Source: Pseudomonas sp. B21-048
Lineage (GTDB): Bacteria; Pseudomonadota; Gammaproteobacteria; Pseudomonadales; Pseudomonadaceae
Length of the DNA stretch: 64,000 bases
Direction: 5' to 3'
Assembly: GCF_024748615.1 (NCBI RefSeq)
Contig: NZ_CP087168.1
Coordinates: 5,270,001 to 5,334,000 of the forward strand
Numbering within the stretch: position 1 is the stretch's first letter; each line of letters begins with the position of its first letter. The translations under genes were made by a program, and so were the position numbers. The notes beneath the pieces were generated by a model. It searched no databases, was not told where the DNA came from, and saw only the letters and a program-made list of their open reading frames with translations. Positions 8,930 to 17,303 of the stretch are shown here, in pieces.

Positions 8930-9352
8930 TTACAGTCCGGTCAACTGCTGCACACGAATCTGCAGCTGCGCGGTGCTTTCCAATAGTTGCGCCAACAACG
9001 CCGGATCTTCATCCATATAACCTTCGTACTCCGCCAGGTTTCGTCGCTCATGACACAGGGCGAATAGCCGAACCTGTACTTTGCCAATATCAGCGGTATG
9101 AACCAGGCACTGAAACACCAGATATCGCTTGTCTGAACGGTAGCCGCACAAGCGAAGAGCCGTCAGTGCAAGGGCATGGGCAGCGTTGTAAGCCAGGTCG
9201 AAACGACTCGCGAAGGAAAGCGAAGGCGTTTGCGCGTCTTTCAATCGATCCACAGCCGAACGCATCAGCCCTTCGCATTCCTTGCGGTCCGGCGGCTCAG
9301 CTTTCAGTCCACCGCTACGTAACAGGTTTTCCAGGTTCTCGTTGCTGCCCAT
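8930..9352 (-). CDS. HEPN-domain protein, putative toxin partner of the adjacent nucleotidyltransferase
   Basis: A helical protein of 140 residues. The middle (SRFDLAYNAAHALALTALRL) and the segment CHERRNLAEYEGY match the SAV_6107-like branch of HEPN proteins, in which an RRN-x-x-E-Y motif stands where other HEPN RNases carry R-x4-6-H. HEPN proteins encoded beside nucleotidyltransferases usually act as toxin or effector, with the partner as antitoxin. The start at 9352 overlaps the end of the upstream nucleotidyltransferase gene by 38 bases, which implies coupled translation. Whether it is a nuclease cannot be read from sequence, since the canonical histidine is absent. Confidence 0.75.
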   Translation of the reverse strand: MGSNENLENLLRSGGLKAEPPDRKECEGLMRSAVDRLKDAQTPSLSFASRFDLAYNAAHALALTALRLCGYRSDKRYLVFQCLVHTADIGKVQVRLFALCHERRNLAEYEGYMDEDPALLAQLLESTAQLQIRVQQLTGL

Positions 9353-9944
9353 CCTTGGACTCCAAAGGGTTTCCCCCCATCAGATTGATCTTGTCCTGCT
9401 GCGCTACCCGCACGACAAAACTATTTTCGGCCGCCAGTTTTGCGGCCCAGTCGTCGGGGGTGTAGAGCGTCGGGTTGAGGACGCGGCCCAACAGTTCTTC
9501 CATCGGGATAAGCCGCTCCATCACTTCACTGTAGTGCAGGCCCTCGCCGATCAGCATGAGATCAATGTCACTGGATGCGTTTGCCTGATCCTTGGCGATA
9601 GAGCCGTACACAAATGCCCAGGCGATCTGTTCGGCAAAGGGTTGGAGCGCCTGACGCAGAGGCTCGGCAATACCAAAGGTTTTGCGGGCGATGCCCAGCA
9701 GTTCGGCATAGATGGGGCAGTCGGGATTGGCTTGATAGTGGGTCTGGTTACCCTGACGGGTCATGGTCAGCACGCCTGCCCGCTGCAACCGATCCAGCTC
9801 GCGCATGAGGCTGCCTTTACCCACTTGAGCCCAGCGGGCGATCTCGTTGGCGTAAAAACTTCGGTCGGATTTACCAAACAGCAGGCCGAGCACTTTTTGC
9901 TGGGTGGTGGTGAACAAGGCTTCGCTCAGTGACAGGTTTTTCAC
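9315..9944 (-). CDS. Winged-helix plus nucleotidyltransferase (MNT-type) protein
   Basis: A 209-residue two-domain protein. Residues about 1-80 form a winged helix (FTTTQQKVLGLLFG, YANEIARWAQVGKGSLMREL, LQRAGVLTMTRQGNQTHYQAN). Residues about 100-180 form a polymerase-beta-like nucleotidyltransferase with the catalytic pattern VYGSIAKDQANASSDIDLML (GS followed by SDID). The start is GTG at 9944. Paired with the HEPN gene it makes an MNT-HEPN toxin-antitoxin-like module: the transferase may modify and neutralise HEPN, and the winged helix may bind the operator just upstream. No defect is seen in the catalytic motif. Confidence 0.82.
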   Translation of the reverse strand: MKNLSLSEALFTTTQQKVLGLLFGKSDRSFYANEIARWAQVGKGSLMRELDRLQRAGVLTMTRQGNQTHYQANPDCPIYAELLGIARKTFGIAEPLRQALQPFAEQIAWAFVYGSIAKDQANASSDIDLMLIGEGLHYSEVMERLIPMEELLGRVLNPTLYTPDDWAAKLAAENSFVVRVAQQDKINLMGGNPLESKDGQQREPGKPVT

Positions 9945-9953
9945 GGCAACGAC

Positions 9954-10002
9954 CGATAAGTCCCAAAAAAGGAACGATAGGTCCCTTTTTGGGAATCTTC
10001 AA
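9954..10002 (-). promoter_or_regulatory. Promoter and operator of the MNT-HEPN pair
   Basis: On the minus strand, TTGAAG (9997-10002), a 17-bp spacer and TATCGT (9974-9979) form a plausible sigma-70 promoter ending 30 bases before the GTG start. It is overlaid by a near-perfect inverted repeat (TCCCAAAAAAGGAAC at 9961-9975 against GTCCCTTTTTGGGA at 9981-9994). Two direct repeats CGATARGTCCC, at 9954-9964 and 9975-9985, are exactly 21 bp apart (two helical turns). The natural ligand would be the winged-helix domain of the nucleotidyltransferase, giving autoregulation. Confidence 0.65.
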
Positions 10003-10189
10003 CCTGACGCAGCGTAAACCATTGTTCTCTGCGTACCTGATACACCTTGATTGCAGGTTTTGGGGCTGCTGCGCAACCCAACGGGGCAAGCTCCCTCGCC
10101 ACAGGGGGGGCCGACAGCCTGGGGTTTTGTGTTTAAAAGTTTGTCCGCAGACACGGTGAGAGGCTACGCAATCTGGCGGCGCTGCCTAC

Positions 10190-10485
10190 AGCAATGCCGG
10201 AACCCGCCGACTGGTGCGGTTTTGCGTTGATCTTTATCGTTTGGAGGTCGCTGCAAACTCAGCGACCGGGATTGGAACCCCGTGGTGTTAACGAGGCAAA
10301 AGCGCCTTTCATAACGTATGCTTGCGCACCTTTAATGTGTGCACTCCGTTATGGCGGCTGTGCGCGGGAGACCTTAGTGTCTGTCGGGTTTTGTCCGTTT
10401 GCCCGGGTTCCAGCCCGCGTACAGCTGCCACCCCTTCGATTGGAACCCGATGGAGCAGCTGAAACTCATTAAATGGAGCTTCACT
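10190..10485 (+). ncRNA. Candidate structured RNA leader upstream of the DUF6124-type gene
   Basis: No protein gene fits here, but the stretch is packed with hairpins. GGTCGCTG/CAGCGACC at 10246-10267 is perfect. A two-tier hairpin has CATAACG/CGTTATG at 10310-10316 and 10347-10353 enclosing GCGCAC/GTGTGC at 10324-10329 and 10337-10342, with one G-U pair. GGGTTCCA/TGGAACCC pairs 10405-10412 with 10441-10448. The motif GATTGGAACCC occurs at both 10270 and 10438, so the 10405 segment could pair with either. AGCTGC (10423-10428) can also pair with GCAGCT (10455-10460). The G-U pair and alternative pairings suggest an RNA, perhaps regulating the gene that starts at 10486. Upstream, 9945-10189 holds only the MNT promoter and one REP-like unit near 10085-10110. 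Confidence 0.5.
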
Positions 10486-10863
10486 ATGTTCAAAGCTACT
10501 CCCAATCCCCCGGAAACCGGCGTCGATTCCCAAGCATCCCTCGAAGCCGAGAAATTCAAGGAAGCCGCCGACCGCGCCTTCTCCCATTACTTCCCGTCAC
10601 CCCACGAAAAACCGGCCAAACGCCGCAAGTCCCAGCTCTTCACCGTCTCCCCCGATATCGACACCGAAGCCCTTCTGGCCAATGCCTCCGAAGACCTGCT
10701 GTCCATCAGCGCCATTGCGGCCGATCTGGCGGACGATGTGGAGGGCTCACGCCGCTCTATCGCCTTGGCGCTCAGCCGTTTGGCAGATGGCGTGCAGTTG
10801 TTGGTGGAGCGGGTGCTGGATCATCATGAGTCGTTGCAGATGAAGGCTCAGGCCGGGGTTTAG
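10486..10863 (+). CDS. Small conserved pseudomonad protein (DUF6124-type)
   Basis: A 125-residue soluble protein of unknown function. The start MFKATPNPPET at 10486 and the core LFTVSPDIDTEALLANASEDL are typical of a small protein family present in several paralogues in fluorescent pseudomonads (DUF6124, by memory). The rest is predicted helical (SRRSIALALSRLADGVQLLVERVLDHHE). The reading frame is open further upstream, but that part overlaps the structured leader and shows no coding character. The preceding hairpin-rich leader suggests post-transcriptional control. No function can be given. Confidence 0.75.
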   Translation: MFKATPNPPETGVDSQASLEAEKFKEAADRAFSHYFPSPHEKPAKRRKSQLFTVSPDIDTEALLANASEDLLSISAIAADLADDVEGSRRSIALALSRLADGVQLLVERVLDHHESLQMKAQAGV

Positions 10864-10872
10864 CGCAGCCCC

Positions 10873-10906
10873 CCTGTGGCGAGGGAGCTTGCTCCCTCGC
10901 CACAGG
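10873..10906. repeat. Perfect 16-bp inverted repeat, probable bidirectional terminator
   Basis: CCTGTGGCGAGGGAGC, a 2-base loop and its exact complement fill the gap between the convergent DUF6124-type gene and chpC. It is a REP-type palindrome placed where a terminator is needed; there is no long T-run. Confidence 0.75.
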
Positions 10907-10914
10907 CGATCCGG

Positions 10915-11370
10915 TCAGACCAGGCCCGCGCTTACAAGCAGCTCCTCCAGCGCCAACAAATCCGGCACTTTGGCCACTTGCTCCCCCACCTGCACCGCCG
11001 CCTTTTCCAGCGCACACAACGGCACATCGACATAGCTCAACTGGCTATCCAGCTTGTAAGACCGCGGAATCCCCTGCACCAGCAGCGCAATGAACTTCAG
11101 CTCAGGCCGCCCGCCGAGGGCGTTGAGGATGACGATCCGCGCCCGATCACCGATCACCACTTTGTTGCCACACGCCGACTCGAAACTTAGCAACGGAATC
11201 TGCCGATCCCGCCACTTCACCAACCCCAGGTACCACGGCGGTGTATCGAGATCGAATGCCCCCGGCTGATAGTCGATCAGTTCAGCGACAGCGACGTTGG
11301 GCAGGATCAGGTTGCGGTCAGCCAGGGGCAGCAGCAGGCCGGTAAGATTGCTGGAGCGGTGTTCATGCAT
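10915..11370 (-). CDS. chpC: CheW-like adaptor of the Pil-Chp system
   Basis: CheW-domain protein of 151 residues that would link receptor and histidine kinase in the type IV pilus chemosensory system. The start MHEHRSSNLTGLLLPLAD is placed at 11370, overlapping the end of chpA by 8 bases. CheW features include LILPNVAVAELIDY, PPWYLGLVKWRDRQIPLLSFE and ARIVILNALGG. It is the last gene of the pilG-pilH-pilI-pilJ-chpA-chpC unit. In P. aeruginosa chpB (a CheB-like methylesterase) lies between chpA and chpC; here nothing separates them. Confidence 0.85.
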   Translation of the reverse strand: MHEHRSSNLTGLLLPLADRNLILPNVAVAELIDYQPGAFDLDTPPWYLGLVKWRDRQIPLLSFESACGNKVVIGDRARIVILNALGGRPELKFIALLVQGIPRSYKLDSQLSYVDVPLCALEKAAVQVGEQVAKVPDLLALEELLVSAGLV

Positions 11371-14300
11371 GGGTTTTGCTCCACCGGGCGATGCTGTCGA
11401 GCAGCACCGATTCCTGATACGGCTTGCCGAGGTAGTCGTTGACGCCAATGGTCATGGCGCGGTCGCGGTGTTTTTGGCCGGTACGGGAGGTGATCATGAT
11501 GATCGGCAGATGCTGCAAGCGTTCGTCGGCGCGTACCTGGGTCGCCACTTCGAAGCCGTCCATGCGCGGCATTTCGATGTCCAGCAGCATCAGGTCGGGC
11601 ATGTGTTCTTCGAGCAGCAACATGGCGTCGACACCGTCCTTGGCGGTCAGCACGTTCATGCCGTGGCGTTCCAGCAAACGGCTGGTGACCTTGCGCACGG
11701 TGACCGAATCGTCGACCACCAGCACCAGCAACGGTCGTTGCGATTCAGGCTCTACGTCCTGCGTCACAGGCCGTGACGGCACCTGCGCTTGCATGGCGCG
11801 GATCGGCGCCAGCAAGTCGAGAATCAGCACCACCCGGCCATCACCGAGAATCGTCGCGCCGGACAAACCCTGCACCGCGGCGAACTGCGGGCCGAGGCTT
11901 TTGACCACGATTTCCCGGGTGCCGGCCATGGCATCCACTTGCACCGCGACGTGTCGCTCATTGCACTGCACCAGTAACACCGGCAACGGTAGGCTCTGGC
12001 CCAGCAGTTTCGGGCGGGGGCTGGTTTTCAGCAGCTCACCGAGATAGCACAACTCATAACGTTGCCCGGCGTATTCGTAGGTCGGCGGATCGAGCCGGTA
12101 ATGCCCTTCGAGTTCGTTGGGCAACACCCGAACAATGCCGTCAATGGTGTTCAAAGGGATCGCGTATTGATCCTCCCCACACTGCACCATCAGCGCGCGG
12201 TTGACCGACACGGTGAACGGCAGGCGAATCCGGAAATGCACGCCCTGCCCTGGCACAGAGTCGATGACCATGCTGCCGCCGAGCTGCCGGACTTCTTCGT
12301 GAACCACGTCCATGCCCACGCCACGCCCGGAGATCTGGGTGATTTTCTCGGCGGTGGAGAACCCCGGTTGCAGGATGAATTGCAGCACGTCGCGGTCGCT
12401 GATGTCGCTGTCCGGGTCGAGCAACCCGCGCTTGATTGCCTTGCGCCGCACGGCGTCCAAAGGCACGCCGGCACCGTCATCGCGAATGTCGAAAATGATG
12501 TCGCCGCCCTCTCTCGACAGGTCGAGGGTGATCTTGCCCTGAGCCGGTTTGCCGGCCGCAATACGCACCTCGGCCGATTCCAGCCCGTGGTCGACGGCGT
12601 TGCGCAGCATGTGTTCCAGCGGCGCGGCCATGCGTTCAAGGACATTGCGGTCCATCTCGCCTTCGGCGTTGCCCACAATGAAGTCCACGTCCTTGCCCAG
12701 TTCGCTGGCGACCTGCCGAACAATGCGCTTCAACCGCGGCAACATCCGCTCGAAAGGCACCATGCGCGTACGCATCAGGCCTTCTTGCAATTCGGTGTTG
12801 ATGCGGCCCTGCTGTTGCAGCAGGTTTTCCGCGTCATGATTACGCCGTTCGAGGGTTTCCTTGAGGTCGAGCAGGTCGGAGGCAGACTCGAACAGCGCCC
12901 GTGACAGTTGTTGCAGCTGCGAGTGACGGTCCATCTCCAGCGGGTCGAATTCCTCATAGCCCAGGCGTTCGGCTTCGACTTGCTGACGGCTGAGAATCCG
13001 CCCCTGGGTTTCGGTATCGAGGCGGCGCAACTGGTCGCGCATGCGCTCGATGGTGGTTTCCATCTCGCTCAGGGCCACCCGTGCGTCGTTGACCTGTTGT
13101 TCAATGCGGCCACGGAAGATTGAAGTTTCCCCGGCCAGGTTGACCAGGTCGTCGAGCAACTCCGCCGAGACCTTGACCGTGTCGGTGCCTTCGGCTTGTG
13201 GTGCGGTTGGATCGGCTTTGGGCGCTACGGGCAGCGTCACGGGTGCCGATGTTTCAGGCACCGCCGGATGGCTGAAATTCTTGATCGCATCGATCAACCG
13301 ATCGGCTGGCGGTAATGGCTGGCCGGCGCGGGTGGCGTCGAGCATCTGCGCCAGTCGGTCATGGCTGCGTTGCAACAACGAGAATAGCTCGGCGGTGGGT
13401 TGCAGCACGCCAGCCGACAAGCCTTCGTAGAGGAATTCCAGTTCATGGACCAGGTCGCCAATCGGCACAATCTCCACCATTCGCGCGCCACCCTTGAGGG
13501 TGTGCAGGTCGCGCAGCAGGGTTTCCACTTCCTGGCGATTCGACGGTTCGGCCTGCCAGCGCAACAGTGCCGCACCAGAGTTTTCAATGATGTCGAAACC
13601 TTCCTCGAGGAAGATCTCCAGAAGCTCGGAATCATGGCCCGCCGAGTCATTGCTGACCGCCGGCTCGACTACCTCGGCGCTGCCGGCATTGCCCTGGCGA
13701 AACTCACGAATGGCCGCGATCAACTCGCCCGGGTCACCCAGCGGACGATTGTGCTGCAACTGATCAAGGAACATGGCCAGTCGGTCATGGCTCTGTTGCA
13801 GCAACTGCGCCAGCGCTTCGCTGTGGCTGTAACGGCGGTCCACCAGGCCTTCGTAAAGGCTTTCCAGTTCATGGGCCAGATCGCCGACCGGCTCGACCTC
13901 GGCCATCCGCGCACCGCCCTTGAGGGTGTGCAGGTCGCGCTGCAAGGACAACAGCGGCGCGGCGTTGTCCGGGTCACTCAGCCAACGCTGCAAGGCCTGG
14001 CCGGCGCTCTCGAGGATATCCACCGCTTCTTCAAGGAAGATCGAAACGATTTCGTCGTCCAGCTCCACCTGCGTCGCGCTCTGCTCCAGCTCGGCGGTGG
14101 CGCTGCCCAGTTCCCGGATGCTCAGGGTGCGGCTGCCGTCACTGCGGATCAGGCCCATGGAGGATGGATCGAGACTCTCATCGAGCAAGCCGCGCAAGGC
14201 CCGAACGCGCTCCGGTTGCGCAGTGACTTCCTGGCCGGCCGCCAGTTCGTCGAGCATGTTGATCAGCGCTTCATGGGCACTTTGCGCCTCGTGGAAAAAC

Positions 14301-17266
14301 CTGTCGCTGACCGCCAGGCTGCTTTCTTCCACCGCGCCATACAGGTCGAGCAATGCTTCGCAGAGCTCATCCACCGGATGCAGATCGGCCAGGTGCGCGC
14401 CTTCGCCGAGGGTGGTCAATTCGTCCAGCAGCGCGCTCAGTTCCTGCCGCTCGCCGGGATGCTGCTGCCAGCGCTGCAACAGGCTTTCGGCGTCCAGCAG
14501 GATGTCCATGCCCTGGGCGAGGAAGTTGTTGATCAGTTGCGGATCGCGCTTGATGCGCTGCTTCGTACTCGGTGCGTTCAACAGGCTTTGCAGACGTTCG
14601 GCCAGCAATGCCTGGGTTCGCTCGATCAACGAGCGGGCGTCGGGAATTTCGGCCAGCGGATCACTCTTGAGTTGTCGCAGGCCAAGGCGGAACAGCCCTT
14701 CGGCTTCCAATAGCAATTCGACTTCGTCCAGATCGAAGGCAATCCGGTGTGCCTTGTATTCCCGGGCCAGTTGATCCAGGGGTGCCGCCAGCTCGGCAAT
14801 CGGCAGCACGCCGGCCATGGACGCGCTGCCCTTGAGCGTATGCAAGGCACGCTGCAACTCGTCACTGGCCTGGAGCGGCACGTGCTCGGCGGCTTGATCG
14901 AGGAAACGATTAAGGCTGCTTAGATGGGTTTGCGCCTCGTTGCGGAAGATCTTCAGCAACAGTGGATCGAGCGCCGCGACATCCTGCGTGTCCTCATCCG
15001 CCACCGGCTCATCACCCTTGGCGAGGGCATGGGCGCGAGCGGCCAACTGATCGACATCGTTGCGCTGGCGCTGGGCATTGGCGGCGAACTCGGCCACCAG
15101 TTCCGGCAGCAGCTTCAGCGCATCTCCCACCAGTTGTTGCACCGCAGGCCCTGGGGTGACGCTGTGTTCAAGCACGCGATTGAGCAGGTTTTCCACCGCC
15201 CAGGCCAACTCACCCAGCACCAGCGCACGGACCATCCGGCCACTGCCTTTGAGGGTGTGGAAGGCGCGGCGTAATTCACTCAAAACCGATGTGCTGTCGG
15301 GGTTGGCCGACCAGCGCGGCAGATACTCCTCGAGGATTTCCAGCACCTCGTCAGTCTCTTCGAGGAAGACGTCCCGCAGCTCATCGTCCACCGGTTCTTC
15401 CCCGGCGGGCGGCGGCAACAGGCTACCCGGCATGGTCAGGGCTGGCGGGTTGACGGACGACACCGGGCTGGCCAACACATCGGCCAGAGACTGAACGGTT
15501 TCGGGATCGTCGAGTTCCTGCATGTCCTGCATGACCAGTGCTTCATTGGGGCTGAGCACATCCTTGAGCATCGGCACTTGCTGTTCGCTGGGGAAGAAGC
15601 CGAGTGAGACCAGGCCTTTTTCGGCGACGTCGAGCAGGTGTTCCCCCGGTGCTTCGGGGTCGTCGCTGAGGCGCTCCAGGTAATACTCGATGCTGGTGAT
15701 GACGTCGGCCAGGCTGTCCAGTTGCCGCCAGCCGGGCTGGCCCGGGTCCACCAGCAAATGCTCGCGGATGAAACCGTTGCAGGCCTCGACCAGGCTCGCT
15801 GCGCGGGCCAGCGGAATCATCGCCAACGCACCGCGCACCTGGGTCAGCAACGCCGGCAAGGGTTGCAAATGCTGGCGATTCCAGTCGGCGTCGATGTAGT
15901 CGACGATCATGTCCTTGGCCTGTTGCAGGCAAATGCGCGCTTCCTTGATCACGATCTGATGGATCTGCGTCAGGTCGATGGTCGGCAGACGGTTGTCTTC
16001 CTGGCTTTCCGGTTCAACGGTGCCGACCATGCCGGCCAGGGTCGCTTCGACGTAGAGCAAGGCCCCGGCGACGTCCATCAGGGTGGCGTCGTTGGGTTCG
16101 CGCTGGCCTTGGGCAAGGCTCAGCACCACCGCCAGTTGATCGATGATGACTTTGCGCGGCTGGCCGAAACCGAGGACCGCCAGGGTATCGGCGATTTGCC
16201 GCAGGGGCGCCAGCAGGCTTTCGAGGTCCGAGGTGTGCTGGCGGTCGCTGCGCACGAACAGGTCCAGGCGCTCCTTGACCCGCACCAGCTCTTCGCACAG
16301 CGCCGACAATACCGAACGCATGGCGTCGCGGTCGGGGCCGGCCAGCCTTGCGCCTTCTTCATCGACCATCGCGCCGTCGGGTAGCGCATCGTCAAGTGAG
16401 TAGCGATCTTTCATGGTCAGCATCTGCCCGGTGTGGTGTTCGGCCTTGGCAATATAGAACAACAAACTCTTGAGCAGCTCCGGCGGTGCCGGTTGATTGA
16501 TGGCGCGCATGCCGTGTTCGAGCAGACGTTTGAGCTCTTTGTCGGCGTCCCTGAACAGGCTGCGCAACGCCGGGCTGTTGGCAATCGAGCCATTTCGCAT
16601 GCCTTCGACCAGCGCCGAAGCGACTTGCCATAACGGGCTCAGGGGCGCATTGCCGCACAGCGCTTCAAGGTGCGCAAACACCCTGGCCAGATAACCGAAG
16701 TGGGTTTCGTCATCCTGCTCGCGCAGCAAACCGACCAGGGCCATCTGCAACATCTGCCGCAACTTGCGCAGCACATTCGGCAAGTCGGACGGCTCCAGCA
16801 GCGCCAGGGCTTGCGGGCTCAGAGGCGGCAGCTCCGGCAGTTGCGGGCTGAACAGGCTGGTTTCCGACAACAGGCTTTCGCCGCGGGCACTGCGCAAGTC
16901 GTTGATCAACGGCAACACGACTAACGGCAAATCATGACGGGCACCTTGCACCCGGTCGAGGTAAGTCGGCAATTGCCCCAGGGCGTGCAGCAACAGATGG
17001 ATCGCCTCGTCGCGATGGCTGATGCGGTTTTGCTGCAAGGTGCTGGTCAGCTGCTCGATTTCTTCGGCGAGCAGGGCCGCGCCGTAAAACTCGACCATCT
17101 GCAAGCTACCGTGAACCTGATGGACACAGGCCAGACACTCACCCAGCGTGTGTGTCGCCTGCGGGTCGTCGATCAGGGTTTCGATCGCCTGATGAGCCTG
17201 TTTCAGCGTTTCGGCAATCTCGCCTTTGACCCATTCGAGGGCCACATAGTCGTGCCGATCACCCAT
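11363..17266 (-). CDS. chpA: Multi-Hpt hybrid histidine kinase ChpA
   Basis: CheA-type kinase of the Pil-Chp system, 1967 residues, controlling twitching motility and surface responses. Starting at MGDRHDYVALEWVKGEI, the N-terminal part holds degenerate Hpt-like domains (VHQVHGSLQMVEFYG near residue 55). Four clear Hpt domains with HTLKG motifs follow at about H670, H809, H1113 and H1255. Next come a dimerisation/HATPase region (LEHMLRNAVDHGLE near 1555, then DDGAGVPLDAV), a CheW domain (about 1685-1820) and a C-terminal receiver (VVDDSVTVRK, phosphoacceptor in LLDIEMP near 1896). The P. aeruginosa protein is about 500 residues longer with more phosphotransfer domains, so this is a shortened form. 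It follows pilJ directly; pilK is absent. Confidence 0.93.
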   Translation of the reverse strand: MGDRHDYVALEWVKGEIAETLKQAHQAIETLIDDPQATHTLGECLACVHQVHGSLQMVEFYGAALLAEEIEQLTSTLQQNRISHRDEAIHLLLHALGQLPTYLDRVQGARHDLPLVVLPLINDLRSARGESLLSETSLFSPQLPELPPLSPQALALLEPSDLPNVLRKLRQMLQMALVGLLREQDDETHFGYLARVFAHLEALCGNAPLSPLWQVASALVEGMRNGSIANSPALRSLFRDADKELKRLLEHGMRAINQPAPPELLKSLLFYIAKAEHHTGQMLTMKDRYSLDDALPDGAMVDEEGARLAGPDRDAMRSVLSALCEELVRVKERLDLFVRSDRQHTSDLESLLAPLRQIADTLAVLGFGQPRKVIIDQLAVVLSLAQGQREPNDATLMDVAGALLYVEATLAGMVGTVEPESQEDNRLPTIDLTQIHQIVIKEARICLQQAKDMIVDYIDADWNRQHLQPLPALLTQVRGALAMIPLARAASLVEACNGFIREHLLVDPGQPGWRQLDSLADVITSIEYYLERLSDDPEAPGEHLLDVAEKGLVSLGFFPSEQQVPMLKDVLSPNEALVMQDMQELDDPETVQSLADVLASPVSSVNPPALTMPGSLLPPPAGEEPVDDELRDVFLEETDEVLEILEEYLPRWSANPDSTSVLSELRRAFHTLKGSGRMVRALVLGELAWAVENLLNRVLEHSVTPGPAVQQLVGDALKLLPELVAEFAANAQRQRNDVDQLAARAHALAKGDEPVADEDTQDVAALDPLLLKIFRNEAQTHLSSLNRFLDQAAEHVPLQASDELQRALHTLKGSASMAGVLPIAELAAPLDQLAREYKAHRIAFDLDEVELLLEAEGLFRLGLRQLKSDPLAEIPDARSLIERTQALLAERLQSLLNAPSTKQRIKRDPQLINNFLAQGMDILLDAESLLQRWQQHPGERQELSALLDELTTLGEGAHLADLHPVDELCEALLDLYGAVEESSLAVSDRFFHEAQSAHEALINMLDELAAGQEVTAQPERVRALRGLLDESLDPSSMGLIRSDGSRTLSIRELGSATAELEQSATQVELDDEIVSIFLEEAVDILESAGQALQRWLSDPDNAAPLLSLQRDLHTLKGGARMAEVEPVGDLAHELESLYEGLVDRRYSHSEALAQLLQQSHDRLAMFLDQLQHNRPLGDPGELIAAIREFRQGNAGSAEVVEPAVSNDSAGHDSELLEIFLEEGFDIIENSGAALLRWQAEPSNRQEVETLLRDLHTLKGGARMVEIVPIGDLVHELEFLYEGLSAGVLQPTAELFSLLQRSHDRLAQMLDATRAGQPLPPADRLIDAIKNFSHPAVPETSAPVTLPVAPKADPTAPQAEGTDTVKVSAELLDDLVNLAGETSIFRGRIEQQVNDARVALSEMETTIERMRDQLRRLDTETQGRILSRQQVEAERLGYEEFDPLEMDRHSQLQQLSRALFESASDLLDLKETLERRNHDAENLLQQQGRINTELQEGLMRTRMVPFERMLPRLKRIVRQVASELGKDVDFIVGNAEGEMDRNVLERMAAPLEHMLRNAVDHGLESAEVRIAAGKPAQGKITLDLSREGGDIIFDIRDDGAGVPLDAVRRKAIKRGLLDPDSDISDRDVLQFILQPGFSTAEKITQISGRGVGMDVVHEEVRQLGGSMVIDSVPGQGVHFRIRLPFTVSVNRALMVQCGEDQYAIPLNTIDGIVRVLPNELEGHYRLDPPTYEYAGQRYELCYLGELLKTSPRPKLLGQSLPLPVLLVQCNERHVAVQVDAMAGTREIVVKSLGPQFAAVQGLSGATILGDGRVVLILDLLAPIRAMQAQVPSRPVTQDVEPESQRPLLVLVVDDSVTVRKVTSRLLERHGMNVLTAKDGVDAMLLLEEHMPDLMLLDIEMPRMDGFEVATQVRADERLQHLPIIMITSRTGQKHRDRAMTIGVNDYLGKPYQESVLLDSIARWSKTHA

Positions 17267-17303
17267 AACTACTCCAATCAAGATGCAATCCGCCCGGGGG
17301 CGG

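Noticed and set aside
9315..9352. Frameshift between the nucleotidyltransferase and HEPN genes
   Set aside because: The 38-base overlap leaves both proteins with complete family domains, so two overlapping genes are more likely than one broken gene.
10399..10485. Longer N-terminus for the DUF6124-type protein
   Set aside because: The additional 29 codons run through the hairpin leader; the ATG at 10486 gives the family N-terminus.
13400..14774. Several open frames of 280-440 codons on the plus strand
   Set aside because: All are antisense to the Hpt region of chpA, where repeated domains give repeated shadows.
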